Assembly: GCF_008329605.1 (NCBI RefSeq)
Contig: NZ_NPKO01000008.1
Span: 310,001 to 374,000, forward strand
DNA: 64,000 nucleotides
Direction of reading: 5' to 3'
Origin: Mycolicibacterium sp. P9-64
GTDB lineage: Bacteria > Actinomycetota > Actinomycetes > Mycobacteriales > Mycobacteriaceae
This document shows positions 24,885 through 33,471 of this stretch, piece by piece; position 1 is the first letter of the stretch, and every line of letters begins with the position of its first letter. The notes under the pieces are model-generated. The model was given only the letters and a program-made list of their open reading frames with translations, did no database searches and had not been told where the DNA came from. The position numbers were made by a program, and so were the translations under genes.

Positions 24885-26129
24885 CTAGGTAACGATGTCT
24901 GATCGCCTGGACCGGTTCCGCTCCCGCAGCAGCCGGATGCCGTGCGCGGCGAAGGCAGCCACCAGGAACACGATCAGCAGCCAGTAGGGCGGCCTGGCGA
25001 GCTCCCAGACGAACAGCGCAGCGAACGCCGGGGCCCGCTGGGTGATGGCCAAGACGCCCGCCGCACACGTCAAGGACAGCGCGGAGACCTGAATGTGGGT
25101 CCCCGCCACGTGGTTGAGCGCGAGGGCGAGCAACGATCCCGCTGCGGCCCCGGTCGCCATCGCAGGCGTGATCAAGCCGCCGACCGCGCCCATGCGCAGG
25201 AACACTGCGGTCAACAGCGGCTTCAAGATCAGGATGACCGCAGCGCCGCTCAAGGTCAGGCCCGCGCTGACGCTGACCGTCAGGACGCTGCGGCCGTTCC
25301 CGGGAAGCTCCGGCCACCAGATCGAGCAGATGCCGGTGACCAAGCCTGCGAACGCGATGGCGGGGATGAGCAGCCACGACCGGATCTGTGGCTTCGGCCG
25401 GGCCATCGACATGACCTTGTCGAACAGCAGTCCGACGGTGACGGCGAGCGGAGCGATGGCGACCGCCAGGATGACGAACAGATAGGAAAGGTGCGGGTCG
25501 GGCCACGTCAGTGTGTGCTCGAAGTGGGTGACGGGCGAGGCCACCGCGACGGCGAGGCTCGACGTGATCAGCGCGGTGCCCACCGCGCGTGGATGCCAGG
25601 TGTTCAGCAGGATGCGGGCCGCGAAGAACGCACCGCCGAGTGGCACGCTGTACACCGCGCCCAATCCGGCGCCCGCCGCGCAGGCCAGCAGAATCTCGCG
25701 GTCACGGGCGGTGAGCGACAGGCGTGAGATCCCGAGATCGCCGAACGCCGCCGCGAGCTGACGGGGCGCGCCCTCGCGCCCCAGCGAAGCACCGGAGCCG
25801 ACCAGCAGCACCTGCAGCCCGGCATCGATCGACATCCGCAGCCGCTGGATCGGGCGGTGCTCGGCGATGGTCGCCGTCAGCCCCGGCACGTCCCCTGAGC
25901 GGCGCAACATCCACCAGCCGAAGCCGGCAACGGCGCCGCCGAACATCGGGCCGAGGGCGCGCCGCACCGGGCTGCTGTTGCCGACACCGCCAAGCAGGGT
26001 GCCGAAGTCGTAGTGGTAGGTGAGGTGTTCGACTTGATGCAGCAACAAGGTGGTGGCGGCACCCGCAACGCCGGCGAGCAACCCGATCACCAACACGGCG
26101 CATGCGTACTCGAGTGTGCGACGCGCCAC
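24885..26129 (-). CDS. ClC-family chloride channel/antiporter
   Basis: A 414-aa protein with about 10-12 membrane helices. GSGASLGREGAPRQLAAAFG is the ClC GREGP motif with Ala for Pro. GAVGGLITPAMATGAAAGSL is the third selectivity motif (GxxxP). GDVPGLTAT stands where GSGIP is expected, so the first anion-coordinating motif is degenerate; ion selectivity may differ. ITQRAPAFAALFVWEL near the end matches the last conserved segment. It starts 16 bp from the divergent mshB. Confidence 0.85.
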   Translation of the reverse strand: MARRTLEYACAVLVIGLLAGVAGAATTLLLHQVEHLTYHYDFGTLLGGVGNSSPVRRALGPMFGGAVAGFGWWMLRRSGDVPGLTATIAEHRPIQRLRMSIDAGLQVLLVGSGASLGREGAPRQLAAAFGDLGISRLSLTARDREILLACAAGAGLGAVYSVPLGGAFFAARILLNTWHPRAVGTALITSSLAVAVASPVTHFEHTLTWPDPHLSYLFVILAVAIAPLAVTVGLLFDKVMSMARPKPQIRSWLLIPAIAFAGLVTGICSIWWPELPGNGRSVLTVSVSAGLTLSGAAVILILKPLLTAVFLRMGAVGGLITPAMATGAAAGSLLALALNHVAGTHIQVSALSLTCAAGVLAITQRAPAFAALFVWELARPPYWLLIVFLVAAFAAHGIRLLRERNRSRRSDIVT

Positions 26130-26145
26130 GGGGTGAATCTATCTT

Positions 26146-27027
26146 GTGGCCATGGAGGTTCCACGCTTTCTCTTCGTCCATGCCCACCCCGACGACGAAA
26201 CCTTGACGACCGGCGCCACGATCGCGCACTACGCCGCGCGCGGAGCGGACGTGCGCGTCGTGACGTGCACGCTCGGCGAGGAGGGGGAGGTGATCGGCGA
26301 ACGCTGGGCCCGGCTCGCCGCCGACGACGCAGACCAGCTGGGTGGTTATCGGATCGGTGAATTATCGGCCGCCCTAAGTGAATTGGGGGTGAAGGAGCCG
26401 ACGTTCCTCGGAGGCGCCGGCCGCTGGCGCGACTCCGGGATGGCGGGCACGCCGCCGCGTGGTCCGCAGCGGTTCGTCGACGCCGACCCCCGCGAGGCCG
26501 TCGGTGCCCTCGTCGCGATCATCCGGGAACTGCGCCCGCACGTGGTCGTCACCTACGACCCCAACGGCGGCTACGGCCATCCCGACCACATCCACGCCCA
26601 CGAGGTGACCACCGCAGCCGTCGCCGCCGCGGGTGGGTCCGACTACCCGGGTGAGCCGTGGCCGGTGCCGAAGTTCTACTGGACCGTCGCGGCAGGCGAT
26701 GCGATGGCGGAGCGCCTTCGCGAGCTGGCCGAGATCGACCTTCCCGCGGGGTGGACCGTGCCCGACGAGTATCCGTACCCCTACGGCGACGATCAGATCG
26801 ACGTCGTCGTCGACGCGCCGGAGAGTCGGGCCGCCAAGGTGGCTGCCCTTCGCGCGCACGCAACGCAGGTCATCGTGGACGAGGACGGGCGGGCGTGTGC
26901 GCTGTCGAACCTCGTCGCGCTGCCCATCACGACGGCCGAACACTATGTCCTGGCCGCCGGTGCGGCGGGCAACCGCGACGACCGCGGTTGGGAGACCGAC
27001 CTTCTCGCCGGACTGAATCTCGGTTAG
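26146..27027 (+). CDS. mshB: N-acetyl-1-D-myo-inosityl-2-amino-2-deoxy-alpha-D-glucopyranoside deacetylase MshB
   Basis: A 293-aa LmbE-family zinc deacetylase. FVHAHPDDETLTTGATIAHY (residues 11-30) gives zinc ligand His14 and Asp17 and the catalytic Asp. YDPNGGYGHPDHIHAHEVTT provides the third zinc His and the catalytic His. It removes acetate from GlcNAc-Ins, the second step of mycothiol synthesis. The start is GTG 26146, or the ATG two codons later. Matches Rv1170 in sequence and position. Length fits the family (~290-305). Confidence 0.93.
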   Translation: MAMEVPRFLFVHAHPDDETLTTGATIAHYAARGADVRVVTCTLGEEGEVIGERWARLAADDADQLGGYRIGELSAALSELGVKEPTFLGGAGRWRDSGMAGTPPRGPQRFVDADPREAVGALVAIIRELRPHVVVTYDPNGGYGHPDHIHAHEVTTAAVAAAGGSDYPGEPWPVPKFYWTVAAGDAMAERLRELAEIDLPAGWTVPDEYPYPYGDDQIDVVVDAPESRAAKVAALRAHATQVIVDEDGRACALSNLVALPITTAEHYVLAAGAAGNRDDRGWETDLLAGLNLG

Positions 27028-27076
27028 TCCGTTCAGGACGCGGTAAGCTCCCGGCAACACGTGGCGCAACGGAGGG

Positions 27077-27190
27077 ATGGCGATGGACCCGGACCTGGAT
27101 CCGAACCTGCAGCATCAGCAGGACCGCCTGGACAACTTCCAGTGGGTCGTCGGCTCGCTAGTGGCGCTCCTCGACAGCATGCCGACCTGA
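27077..27190 (+). CDS. Possible 37-aa leader-like peptide overlapping the next gene
   Basis: An ATG at 27077 opens a 37-codon frame (MAMDPDLDPNLQHQQDRLDN, then FQWVVGSLVALLDSMPT) ending TGA at 27188-27190. It is preceded by GGAGGG at good spacing (27071-27076). The peptide is acidic then amphipathic and looks like real protein. It overlaps the N-terminal codons of the downstream membrane protein in another frame, so it could be a translationally coupled small protein, or the true start of that gene with a frameshift. Confidence 0.45.
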   Translation: MAMDPDLDPNLQHQQDRLDNFQWVVGSLVALLDSMPT

Positions 27191-27570
27191 GCGGTCGCAT
27201 TCCCGACTGGGCGCGCCCGGTCATCCTGGCCGTTCTCGCGTTCGACGGTGTGTTGTCCGCGGTGCTGGGTGCCTTGATGCTTCCGCTCTACGTCGGCACG
27301 ATCCCCGTTCCCATCAGTGCCCTTTTCAGTGGCCTGATGAACGCCGCCCTGATCTGGGCAGCGCTGCAGTGGACCGCCGCGCCACGGGTGGCGGCACTGC
27401 CGTTGTGGACCTGGCTGGCCACCGTCACCGGGCTGACGCTTGGCGGCCCGGGCGGTGACATCGTGTTCGGCGGCGCCGGGATCATGGAGTTCTCGCCGCT
27501 GATCTTCGTCGTGGTGGGTGCGGCGCCACCGGCATACGTGCTGTGGCGTCACCTCCACCCGCGCGCCTAG
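27142..27570 (+). CDS. Small integral membrane protein, Rv1171-like
   Basis: From the GTG at 27142, 142 aa, close to the 146 residues I recall for Rv1171; an earlier GTG at 27061 would add 27 Gly/Pro-rich residues that look like non-coding sequence. Four hydrophobic helices are visible (PVILAVLAFDGVLSAVLGAL, VPISALFSGLMNAALIWAAL, TWLATVTGLTLGGPGG, PLIFVVVGAAPPAYVLW). Function unknown. It follows mshB as in M. tuberculosis. Its TAG lies in a CTAG shared with the convergent gene. Confidence 0.75.
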   Translation: MGRRLASGAPRQHADLSGRIPDWARPVILAVLAFDGVLSAVLGALMLPLYVGTIPVPISALFSGLMNAALIWAALQWTAAPRVAALPLWTWLATVTGLTLGGPGGDIVFGGAGIMEFSPLIFVVVGAAPPAYVLWRHLHPRA

Positions 27571-28766
27571 GACTTGGTCTTCCCGGCGTCCTTGTCGGCG
27601 TCGCCGGTCTTGCCTGCACCATCGGTCGTCGACGCAGCGCCGGGCTTCGTGGCGCTCGATGACGTCTCGGCCGGCTTGGTCGCGGTCGACGCGGTGTCGC
27701 CATCGCCCTTGTCGCCCTTGGCCGGATCGGGCTTCGTGTCGTCGGTCTTCTTCGGGTCCGTGGCGCTGTCGGTACCGCCGCGCACCTCGCCCTGGGCCGA
27801 GACGCCGCTCGACGACGACGTGGTCGATTCGGGCTTCTTCACCGGCGCGGTGTCCGGCTTTGGGGCGGTCGGCTCGGCGGTCGGTTCGCTGACGGCATCG
27901 GTGGGAGCCTTCGGAGTGACGGCCTCTGCGGCCGGCGAGGCCGGACTCTGCGTGGCACCCGGCTCAGCGGGTTCGGCTGCGGGTTTGGCCGCAGGCTCGA
28001 CGGGCGTGGCGGTGGTCGGCTCGTGCTTGTCGGCGACGGTCGTGTCTGCGGTCTGAGCAGCCGGCTCGGCCGTGGCCGCGGCGGCGACCTTGAGCGTCGT
28101 CGTCTGCGCAGCGGCCAACGGAATGGGCGGAAGCGGCGGCAGGAAGCTCAAGGCCCAGTTGATCTGTGCGTTGACGAACCCCATGCCCGCGTTGATCGAA
28201 TCGTTGATCACGTTCGTGATGCCCTGGACGAGTCCGATGGTGCCGCCGAGGACGAAGGCCGTGTTGTAGACGGCGCTCGTCATGATGGGTTCGATCAGGC
28301 TGTAGTAGAAGATGCCGATCTGTGGGGCGAAGAAGCTCGCCACCGGAACCCAGGACAGGGCGTACTGGGCCACGTCGACGCCGTAGTCGATCCACGGGTT
28401 GATCAGGGTGTAGGCGTTGATGATGGCGTTCTGGAGGCCGGGTAGGCCAACCAGTGCGGCCTGGGGGGCCGGTGCTGCTGCGGCGGCCGCCGTGGGCGAG
28501 GCCTTGATGACCGCGTCCGGCGACGAATTCGGTGCGGGTGCCTGCGTTGCCGCTCGCTGGGGGGTCAGGACCAGGAAGCCACCCGGCGGTTGCGCCTGAG
28601 CGGTGAACGACCGGGCCGCCGCGAGAAGCGCGACCTGCTCCCTCTGCACCGATGCCGAGATCGTGGTCGGTGCAGCCAGTGGTTCGACGGTGGTCGGTAT
28701 CGCGATCACCCCGGCCGTCAGGGCGGCGATGCCTGCCGCAATGTACGAACGAGCGGAAACGATCAT
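27567..28766 (-). CDS. Exported protein with Ala/Thr/Pro/Lys-rich tail at the PE12 position
   Basis: 399 aa: a signal-like N-terminus (YIAAGIAALTAGVIAIPTTV), then a hydrophobic domain at about 100-215 (ALVGLPGLQNAIINAYTLIN, NPWIDYGVDVAQYALSWVPV, GTIGLVQGITNVINDSINAG). From ~235 on it is low complexity, rich in Ala, Thr, Pro, Lys and Asp (KKTDDTKPDPAKGDKGDGD). There is no PE motif, yet it occupies the place and strand of Rv1172c (PE12) between the Rv1171 gene and fbiC. Same architecture as the protein at 23046-24470. Function unknown; surface location is inferred. Confidence 0.7.
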   Translation of the reverse strand: MIVSARSYIAAGIAALTAGVIAIPTTVEPLAAPTTISASVQREQVALLAAARSFTAQAQPPGGFLVLTPQRAATQAPAPNSSPDAVIKASPTAAAAAAPAPQAALVGLPGLQNAIINAYTLINPWIDYGVDVAQYALSWVPVASFFAPQIGIFYYSLIEPIMTSAVYNTAFVLGGTIGLVQGITNVINDSINAGMGFVNAQINWALSFLPPLPPIPLAAAQTTTLKVAAAATAEPAAQTADTTVADKHEPTTATPVEPAAKPAAEPAEPGATQSPASPAAEAVTPKAPTDAVSEPTAEPTAPKPDTAPVKKPESTTSSSSGVSAQGEVRGGTDSATDPKKTDDTKPDPAKGDKGDGDTASTATKPAETSSSATKPGAASTTDGAGKTGDADKDAGKTKS

Positions 28767-28951
28767 CTCGAGACTCCTGGTGTGCTAACCGACTCCCAAC
28801 GTCGATGAACTTACGCGGGTGTCAGTGCATCAGCGGAGATGGCGCCCACCGTGTCGCCATCGTCGGACTAATGTGACCGGTATGTCAGGCCCTGTGGTTT
28901 CAGATGGTGGGACGCGCGGATGATTCTCGGTGACGTCCGCGTTAAAGGGGA

Positions 28952-31531
28952 GTGGCTCTGAACCCCCAGCGTGGCTCCGATCTGCCCAGCCCGGCTTTCC
29001 CGCCGAAACCCCTGATGCCGAATGCCGCAGCATTGCGCCGCGTTCTGCGACGGGCGCGGGACGGGGTCGCCCTCAACGTCGACGAAGCCGCGATCGCCAT
29101 GACGGCCCGCGGCGACGATCTCGTCGACCTGTGTGCCAGCGCCGCGCGGGTGCGCGACGCCGGCCTCGAGGCGACTGATCGGCGAGGCTCCACCGGACGG
29201 CTGCCCATCACGTATTCGCGCAAGGTGTTCATCCCGGTGACGCACCTGTGCCGCGACACCTGCCACTACTGCACGTTCGTCACCGTGCCCGGCAAGCTGC
29301 GCGCGGCGGGCAAGGGCATGTACATGGAGCCCGACGAGATCCTCGACGTTGCGCGACGCGGTGCCGAGCTGGGCTGCAAGGAAGCGCTTTTCACCCTCGG
29401 CGATCGGCCGGAGGACCGGTGGGACGAGGCCCGGCAGTGGCTCGACGAACGCGGTTATGACTCGACGCTGGACTACGTGCGGGCGATGGCGATCCGGGTG
29501 CTCGAGGAAACCGGGCTGCTACCGCACCTGAACCCCGGTGTGATGAGCTGGTCGGAGCTGTCGCGGCTCAAGCCCGTCGCGCCGTCGATGGGCATGATGC
29601 TGGAGACCACGTCGCGGCGACTGTTCGAGACGAAGGGGCTGGCCCACTACGGCAGCCCCGACAAGGACCCGACGGTGCGCCTGCGCACGTTGGACGACGC
29701 GGGGCGGCTTGCCATCCCGTTCACCACCGGCCTGCTGGTCGGCATCGGTGAGAACTTGGTCGAGCGAGCCGAGACCATGCACGCGATCCGGCGCTCGCAC
29801 AAGGAGTTCGGGCACGTCCAGGAAGTCATCGTGCAGAACTTCCGGGCCAAGGAGCACACCGCGATGGCCTCGGTGCCGGACACCGGCATCGACGACTTCG
29901 TCGCGACCATCGCGGTCACCCGGCTGGTGATGGGCCCGAAGATGCGGATCCAGGCGCCACCCAACCTGGTGTCGCGGCAGGAGTGCCTGGCGCTGGTCGG
30001 CGCAGGCGTCGACGACTGGGGCGGCGTATCCCCGCTCACCCCGGATCACGTCAACCCGGAACGGCCGTGGCCCGCACTCGACGAATTGGCCGCCATCACT
30101 GGCGAAGCCGGTTACGACCTGGTGCAGCGCTTGACCGCCCAACCGCAGTACGTGCAGGCCGGAGCGGCGTGGATCGACCCACGCGTGCAGGGTCACGTGG
30201 ACGCACTTGCCGACCCGGACACCGGCTTGGCGCGCGACGTCAACCCGGTCGGTCGACCGTGGCAGGAGCCCGACGAGGCCACCGAGTCGCTGGGCCGCAT
30301 CGATCTGCACACCGCCATCGACTCCGAGGGCCGGTTCACCGAGACGCGCAGCGACATCGGGAGCGCGTTCGGCGATTGGGAGTCCATCCGGGAGAAGGTG
30401 CACGAGCTTGCCGCCCGCGCGCCCGAGCGCATCGACACCGACGTGCTGGCCGCGTTGCGTGAGGCCGAGAACGATCCGGCGGGCCTCAGCGACGACGCAT
30501 ACCTGGCACTGGCGACGGCAGACGGCCCGGCATTGGATGCCGTTGCCGCGCTTGCTGATTCGTTGCGCCGTGACGTCGTCGGTGACGAGGTGACGTTCGT
30601 CGTCAACCGGAACATCAACTTCACCAACATCTGCTACACCGGCTGCCGGTTCTGCGCGTTCGCGCAACGCAAGGGTGACGCCGACGCGTTCTCGCTGTCC
30701 ACCGACGAGGTCGCCGACCGCGCCTGGGAGGCGCACGTCGCCGGCGCCACCGAGGTCTGCATGCAGGGCGGCATCGATCCCGAACTGCCCGTCACGGGGT
30801 ACGCCGACCTGGTTCGTGCGGTCAAGGCGCGGGTGCCGTCGATGCACGTGCACGCGTTCAGCCCGATGGAGATCTCCAATGGCGTGACACGCAGCGGCAT
30901 CTCGACGCGCGAGTGGCTGATCAGCTTGCGCGAGGCGGGCCTCGGTTCCATCCCGGGCACCGCCGCGGAGATCCTCGACGACGAGGTGCGCTGGGTGCTC
31001 ACCAAGGGCAAGCTCCCGACGTCGGCGTGGATCGAGGTCGTCACCACGGCGCACGAGGTGGGTCTGCGGTCGAGCTCGACGATGATGTACGGCCACGTCG
31101 ATACCCCAAAGCACTGGGTCGGGCACCTCAACGTGCTGCGCGGCATCCAGGACCAGACGGGCGGTTTCACCGAGTTCGTGCCGCTGCCGTTCGTGCACCA
31201 GTCCTCGCCGCTGTATCTCGCCGGTGGGGCGCGCCCTGGCCCGACGCACCGCGACAACCGCGCTGTGCATGCCCTGGCCCGGATCATGTTGCACGGCAGG
31301 ATCGATCACATCCAGACCAGCTGGGTGAAGCTCGGCGTCGAACGCACCCAGGTGATGCTCAACGGCGGTGCCAACGACCTCGGCGGCACGCTCATGGAGG
31401 AGACCATCTCGCGGATGGCGGGCTCGGAGAACGGCTCGGCGAAGTCCGTCGCGGAGCTCGTTGCGATCGCCGAGGGCATCGGCAGGCCTGCTCGGCAGCG
31501 CACCACCACCTACGCACCGCTGGCGGCCTAG
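28952..31531 (+). CDS. fbiC: Bifunctional FO synthase FbiC (CofG + CofH)
   Basis: An 859-aa protein with two radical-SAM halves. CofG: TCHLCRDTCHYC-type cluster motif with Cys100, Cys104 and Cys107 (CRDTCHYC). CofH: Cys561, Cys565 and Cys568 (CYTGCRFC). The halves join near residue 460-530. It makes FO (7,8-didemethyl-8-hydroxy-5-deazariboflavin) from tyrosine and 5-amino-6-ribitylaminouracil, the core of coenzyme F420. The start is GTG 28952; GTTAAAGGGGA stands directly before it, which is unusually close for a Shine-Dalgarno. Matches Rv1173. Confidence 0.96.
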   Translation: MALNPQRGSDLPSPAFPPKPLMPNAAALRRVLRRARDGVALNVDEAAIAMTARGDDLVDLCASAARVRDAGLEATDRRGSTGRLPITYSRKVFIPVTHLCRDTCHYCTFVTVPGKLRAAGKGMYMEPDEILDVARRGAELGCKEALFTLGDRPEDRWDEARQWLDERGYDSTLDYVRAMAIRVLEETGLLPHLNPGVMSWSELSRLKPVAPSMGMMLETTSRRLFETKGLAHYGSPDKDPTVRLRTLDDAGRLAIPFTTGLLVGIGENLVERAETMHAIRRSHKEFGHVQEVIVQNFRAKEHTAMASVPDTGIDDFVATIAVTRLVMGPKMRIQAPPNLVSRQECLALVGAGVDDWGGVSPLTPDHVNPERPWPALDELAAITGEAGYDLVQRLTAQPQYVQAGAAWIDPRVQGHVDALADPDTGLARDVNPVGRPWQEPDEATESLGRIDLHTAIDSEGRFTETRSDIGSAFGDWESIREKVHELAARAPERIDTDVLAALREAENDPAGLSDDAYLALATADGPALDAVAALADSLRRDVVGDEVTFVVNRNINFTNICYTGCRFCAFAQRKGDADAFSLSTDEVADRAWEAHVAGATEVCMQGGIDPELPVTGYADLVRAVKARVPSMHVHAFSPMEISNGVTRSGISTREWLISLREAGLGSIPGTAAEILDDEVRWVLTKGKLPTSAWIEVVTTAHEVGLRSSSTMMYGHVDTPKHWVGHLNVLRGIQDQTGGFTEFVPLPFVHQSSPLYLAGGARPGPTHRDNRAVHALARIMLHGRIDHIQTSWVKLGVERTQVMLNGGANDLGGTLMEETISRMAGSENGSAKSVAELVAIAEGIGRPARQRTTTYAPLAA

Positions 31532-31637
31532 ACGTCGATCGGCGGAGATTTTGCGCCAACCTGAACCAGGTGCCAGGCTCGGCACGTATAGAGGGGGAGA
31601 CGGCAGCCGGTCGTCGTCCGCCGAGTCGAGGAGCTTC

Positions 31638-32099
31638 GTGACCACGATCTTGGGATTGCCCGCCCATGCCCTGCTGGTGCACGCCGTCGTCGTGTTGGCG
31701 CCGCTGACCGCGGTGCTGGAGATTCTCTGCGGGTTCTGGCCCGCCGCTCGCCGGAGATTGGTGTGGTTGGTCGTGGCGCTCGCCGCTGCGACGACGGTGC
31801 TGACGCCGATCACCACCGAAGCCGGTGAGTGGTTGAAGCACCAGCGAGGCGCCAATGTCAGCCCGATCCTGCAGGAGCACGCCGAGCGCGGCGACTGGAT
31901 GATCTACTTCTCCGTCGCGTTGCTCGTCGTTGCGCTGGCACTGGCAGTGCTGCATTGGCTCGAGGGCCGGTCGGACAAGCGTCGGACCGCCGCGACGGCG
32001 GTGGTGGCGATCGTCGCTCTCGTCGTCGGTGTCTCGTCCATCGTGACCGTGGCGCGGATCGGGCACACGGGCGCCGAGTCGGTGTGGGGCGGCCGCTGA
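31638..32099 (+). CDS. DUF2231 membrane protein
   Basis: 153 aa from the GTG at 31638. Four membrane helices. The N-terminus TTILGLPAHALLVHAVVVLA is typical of DUF2231 (GxPxHPLLVHxPI) with His in the first helix, and EAGEWLKHQRGANVSPILQE with HAERGD is the conserved loop. The His residues suggest a haem or metal site, inferred. It follows fbiC by 106 bp on the same strand. Confidence 0.75.
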   Translation: MTTILGLPAHALLVHAVVVLAPLTAVLEILCGFWPAARRRLVWLVVALAAATTVLTPITTEAGEWLKHQRGANVSPILQEHAERGDWMIYFSVALLVVALALAVLHWLEGRSDKRRTAATAVVAIVALVVGVSSIVTVARIGHTGAESVWGGR

Positions 32100-32481
32100 C
32101 GCGCGAGCTGGAAGCTCGTTCGTGGCGAGGTGAGGACCGGGCTTTGGCGAGCGATTTCGACTGATCGAACAATTGTGTTTGCCAAATGTTATTGAACGCT
32201 GCAATGGCGGCCGTCAAGCCGTTGGGATGTCACCTATTTCAAATTGCCGCCGGCGTTTATTAACCGGGCTTGGCGAATCCAATTCCCGCAATTATTGCAG
32301 GAAAAGTCGAAAGTGTATGCTCATGGCAAATACACAGCTCGACTAGCATGCGCGCGAGTGCTCACGATGGCATTGTTGAGCCCGCTCGGTTGCGCCATGC
32401 GCGCACGGGGCCATGTGTTAGCTGTGAGCGTGCCGGTCAGTGCTGGCCGTGGTGACGACGATACGAAGGGATTCACGCGAC
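32100..32481. other. AT-rich intergenic region before the dehydratase/glycosyltransferase/MmpL genes
   Basis: 382 bp with no supported ORF. From about 32160 to 32350 it is markedly AT-rich, with CAATTGTGTTTGCCAAATGT, TTTATTAACC and a small palindrome GCAATTATTGC at 32288-32298. It stands at the left boundary of an insertion relative to M. tuberculosis and probably contains the promoter of the downstream genes. Confidence 0.5.
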
Positions 32482-33471
32482 GTGAGCCGGTCGGCGCTGA
32501 TAACGGGGATCACCGGGCAGGACGGCAGGTATCTCGCCGAGTTGCTGATCGAAAAGGGCTACGAGGTCTTCGGGCTCGTCCGCGGCCACGGCAACCTGCG
32601 GGAGGAGACGCTGCGCCGCGAGCTTCCCGGCGTCAGGCGGATCAGCGGTGACTTGACCGACCTGCCCAGCCTGATCAAGGCGATGATGGTCGCCCAACCC
32701 GACGAGGTCTACAACCTCGGCGCCGTCACCTTCGTCGGGTACTCCTGGGAAAATCCGCGCTTGACCACCGAGGTCACCGCCGGCGGCGTCCTCAACGTGT
32801 TGGAGGCCTTGCGGCTGTGTCAGGAACGCACCGGTAAGTCCATCCGCATGTACCAGGCCTCCAGCGCGGAGATGTTCGGCCGCGTGCAGGAAGTCCCGCA
32901 ACGTGAAACCACGTTGTTGTGGCCGCGGTCGCCATACGGAGTTGCCAAGGCCTACGGTCACCACATGACCGTGAACTACCGCGAGTCCTACGGGCTGCAT
33001 GCGAACTGCGGCATCCTGTTCAACCACGAGTCCCCGCGCCGGGGAACGGAATTCGTGACTCGGAAGATCACGCAGGCCGTGGCCAGGATCTCCCTTGGGT
33101 TGCAGGACAAGCTGCTGCTCGGCAACCTGCACGCCGAGCGTGACTGGGGTTTTGCGGGGGACTACGTCGAGGCGATGTACCTCATGCTCCAGGAGGACGA
33201 GCCAGGAGACTTCGTCATCGCCACCGGCGAGACGCACCCCGTCACGGAGTTCTTGGACCTCGCGTTTGGCGTCGTCGGGATCGAGGACTGGACGCCGTAC
33301 GTCGGCGTCGACGAGCGGTTCATCCGCCCGGCAGAGGTTGACCAGCTGGTCGGCGATCCGAGCAAGGCGCGTGCGGTCCTCGGCTGGAAACCGAAGGTGG
33401 AGTTCGCCGAACTCGTCGAGATGATGGTCCGCAGCGACCTCGATCGCGAGCACCAGGCATCGGCATGCTGA
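32482..33471 (+). CDS. gmd: GDP-mannose 4,6-dehydratase-like SDR enzyme
   Basis: 329 aa from the GTG at 32482. SALITGITGQDGRYLAELLI is the NADP-binding glycine motif in the GMD form. YNLGAVTFVGYSWENPRLTT, then SSAEMFG and RSPYGVAKAYGHH carry the catalytic S/E...YxxxK triad, and FNHESPRRGTEFVTRKIT is the GMD signature. It converts GDP-D-mannose to GDP-4-keto-6-deoxy-D-mannose, precursor of 6-deoxy sugars. The usual next enzyme, an epimerase/reductase, is not adjacent. It overlaps the next gene by 7 bp. Confidence 0.88.
   Translation: MSRSALITGITGQDGRYLAELLIEKGYEVFGLVRGHGNLREETLRRELPGVRRISGDLTDLPSLIKAMMVAQPDEVYNLGAVTFVGYSWENPRLTTEVTAGGVLNVLEALRLCQERTGKSIRMYQASSAEMFGRVQEVPQRETTLLWPRSPYGVAKAYGHHMTVNYRESYGLHANCGILFNHESPRRGTEFVTRKITQAVARISLGLQDKLLLGNLHAERDWGFAGDYVEAMYLMLQEDEPGDFVIATGETHPVTEFLDLAFGVVGIEDWTPYVGVDERFIRPAEVDQLVGDPSKARAVLGWKPKVEFAELVEMMVRSDLDREHQASAC

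Noticed and set aside
28952..28954. A better start codon for fbiC than the GTG at 28952
   Set aside because: The Shine-Dalgarno-like AAAGGGGA is almost adjacent to the GTG, which looked wrong, but no ATG/GTG/TTG nearby fits known FbiC N-termini better.
32440..32481. An earlier start (32440) for the GDP-mannose dehydratase
   Set aside because: It would add 14 residues (LAVVTTIRRDSRDV) before the NADP motif that do not resemble family N-termini; the GTG at 32482 begins right at SRSALITGITGQDG.
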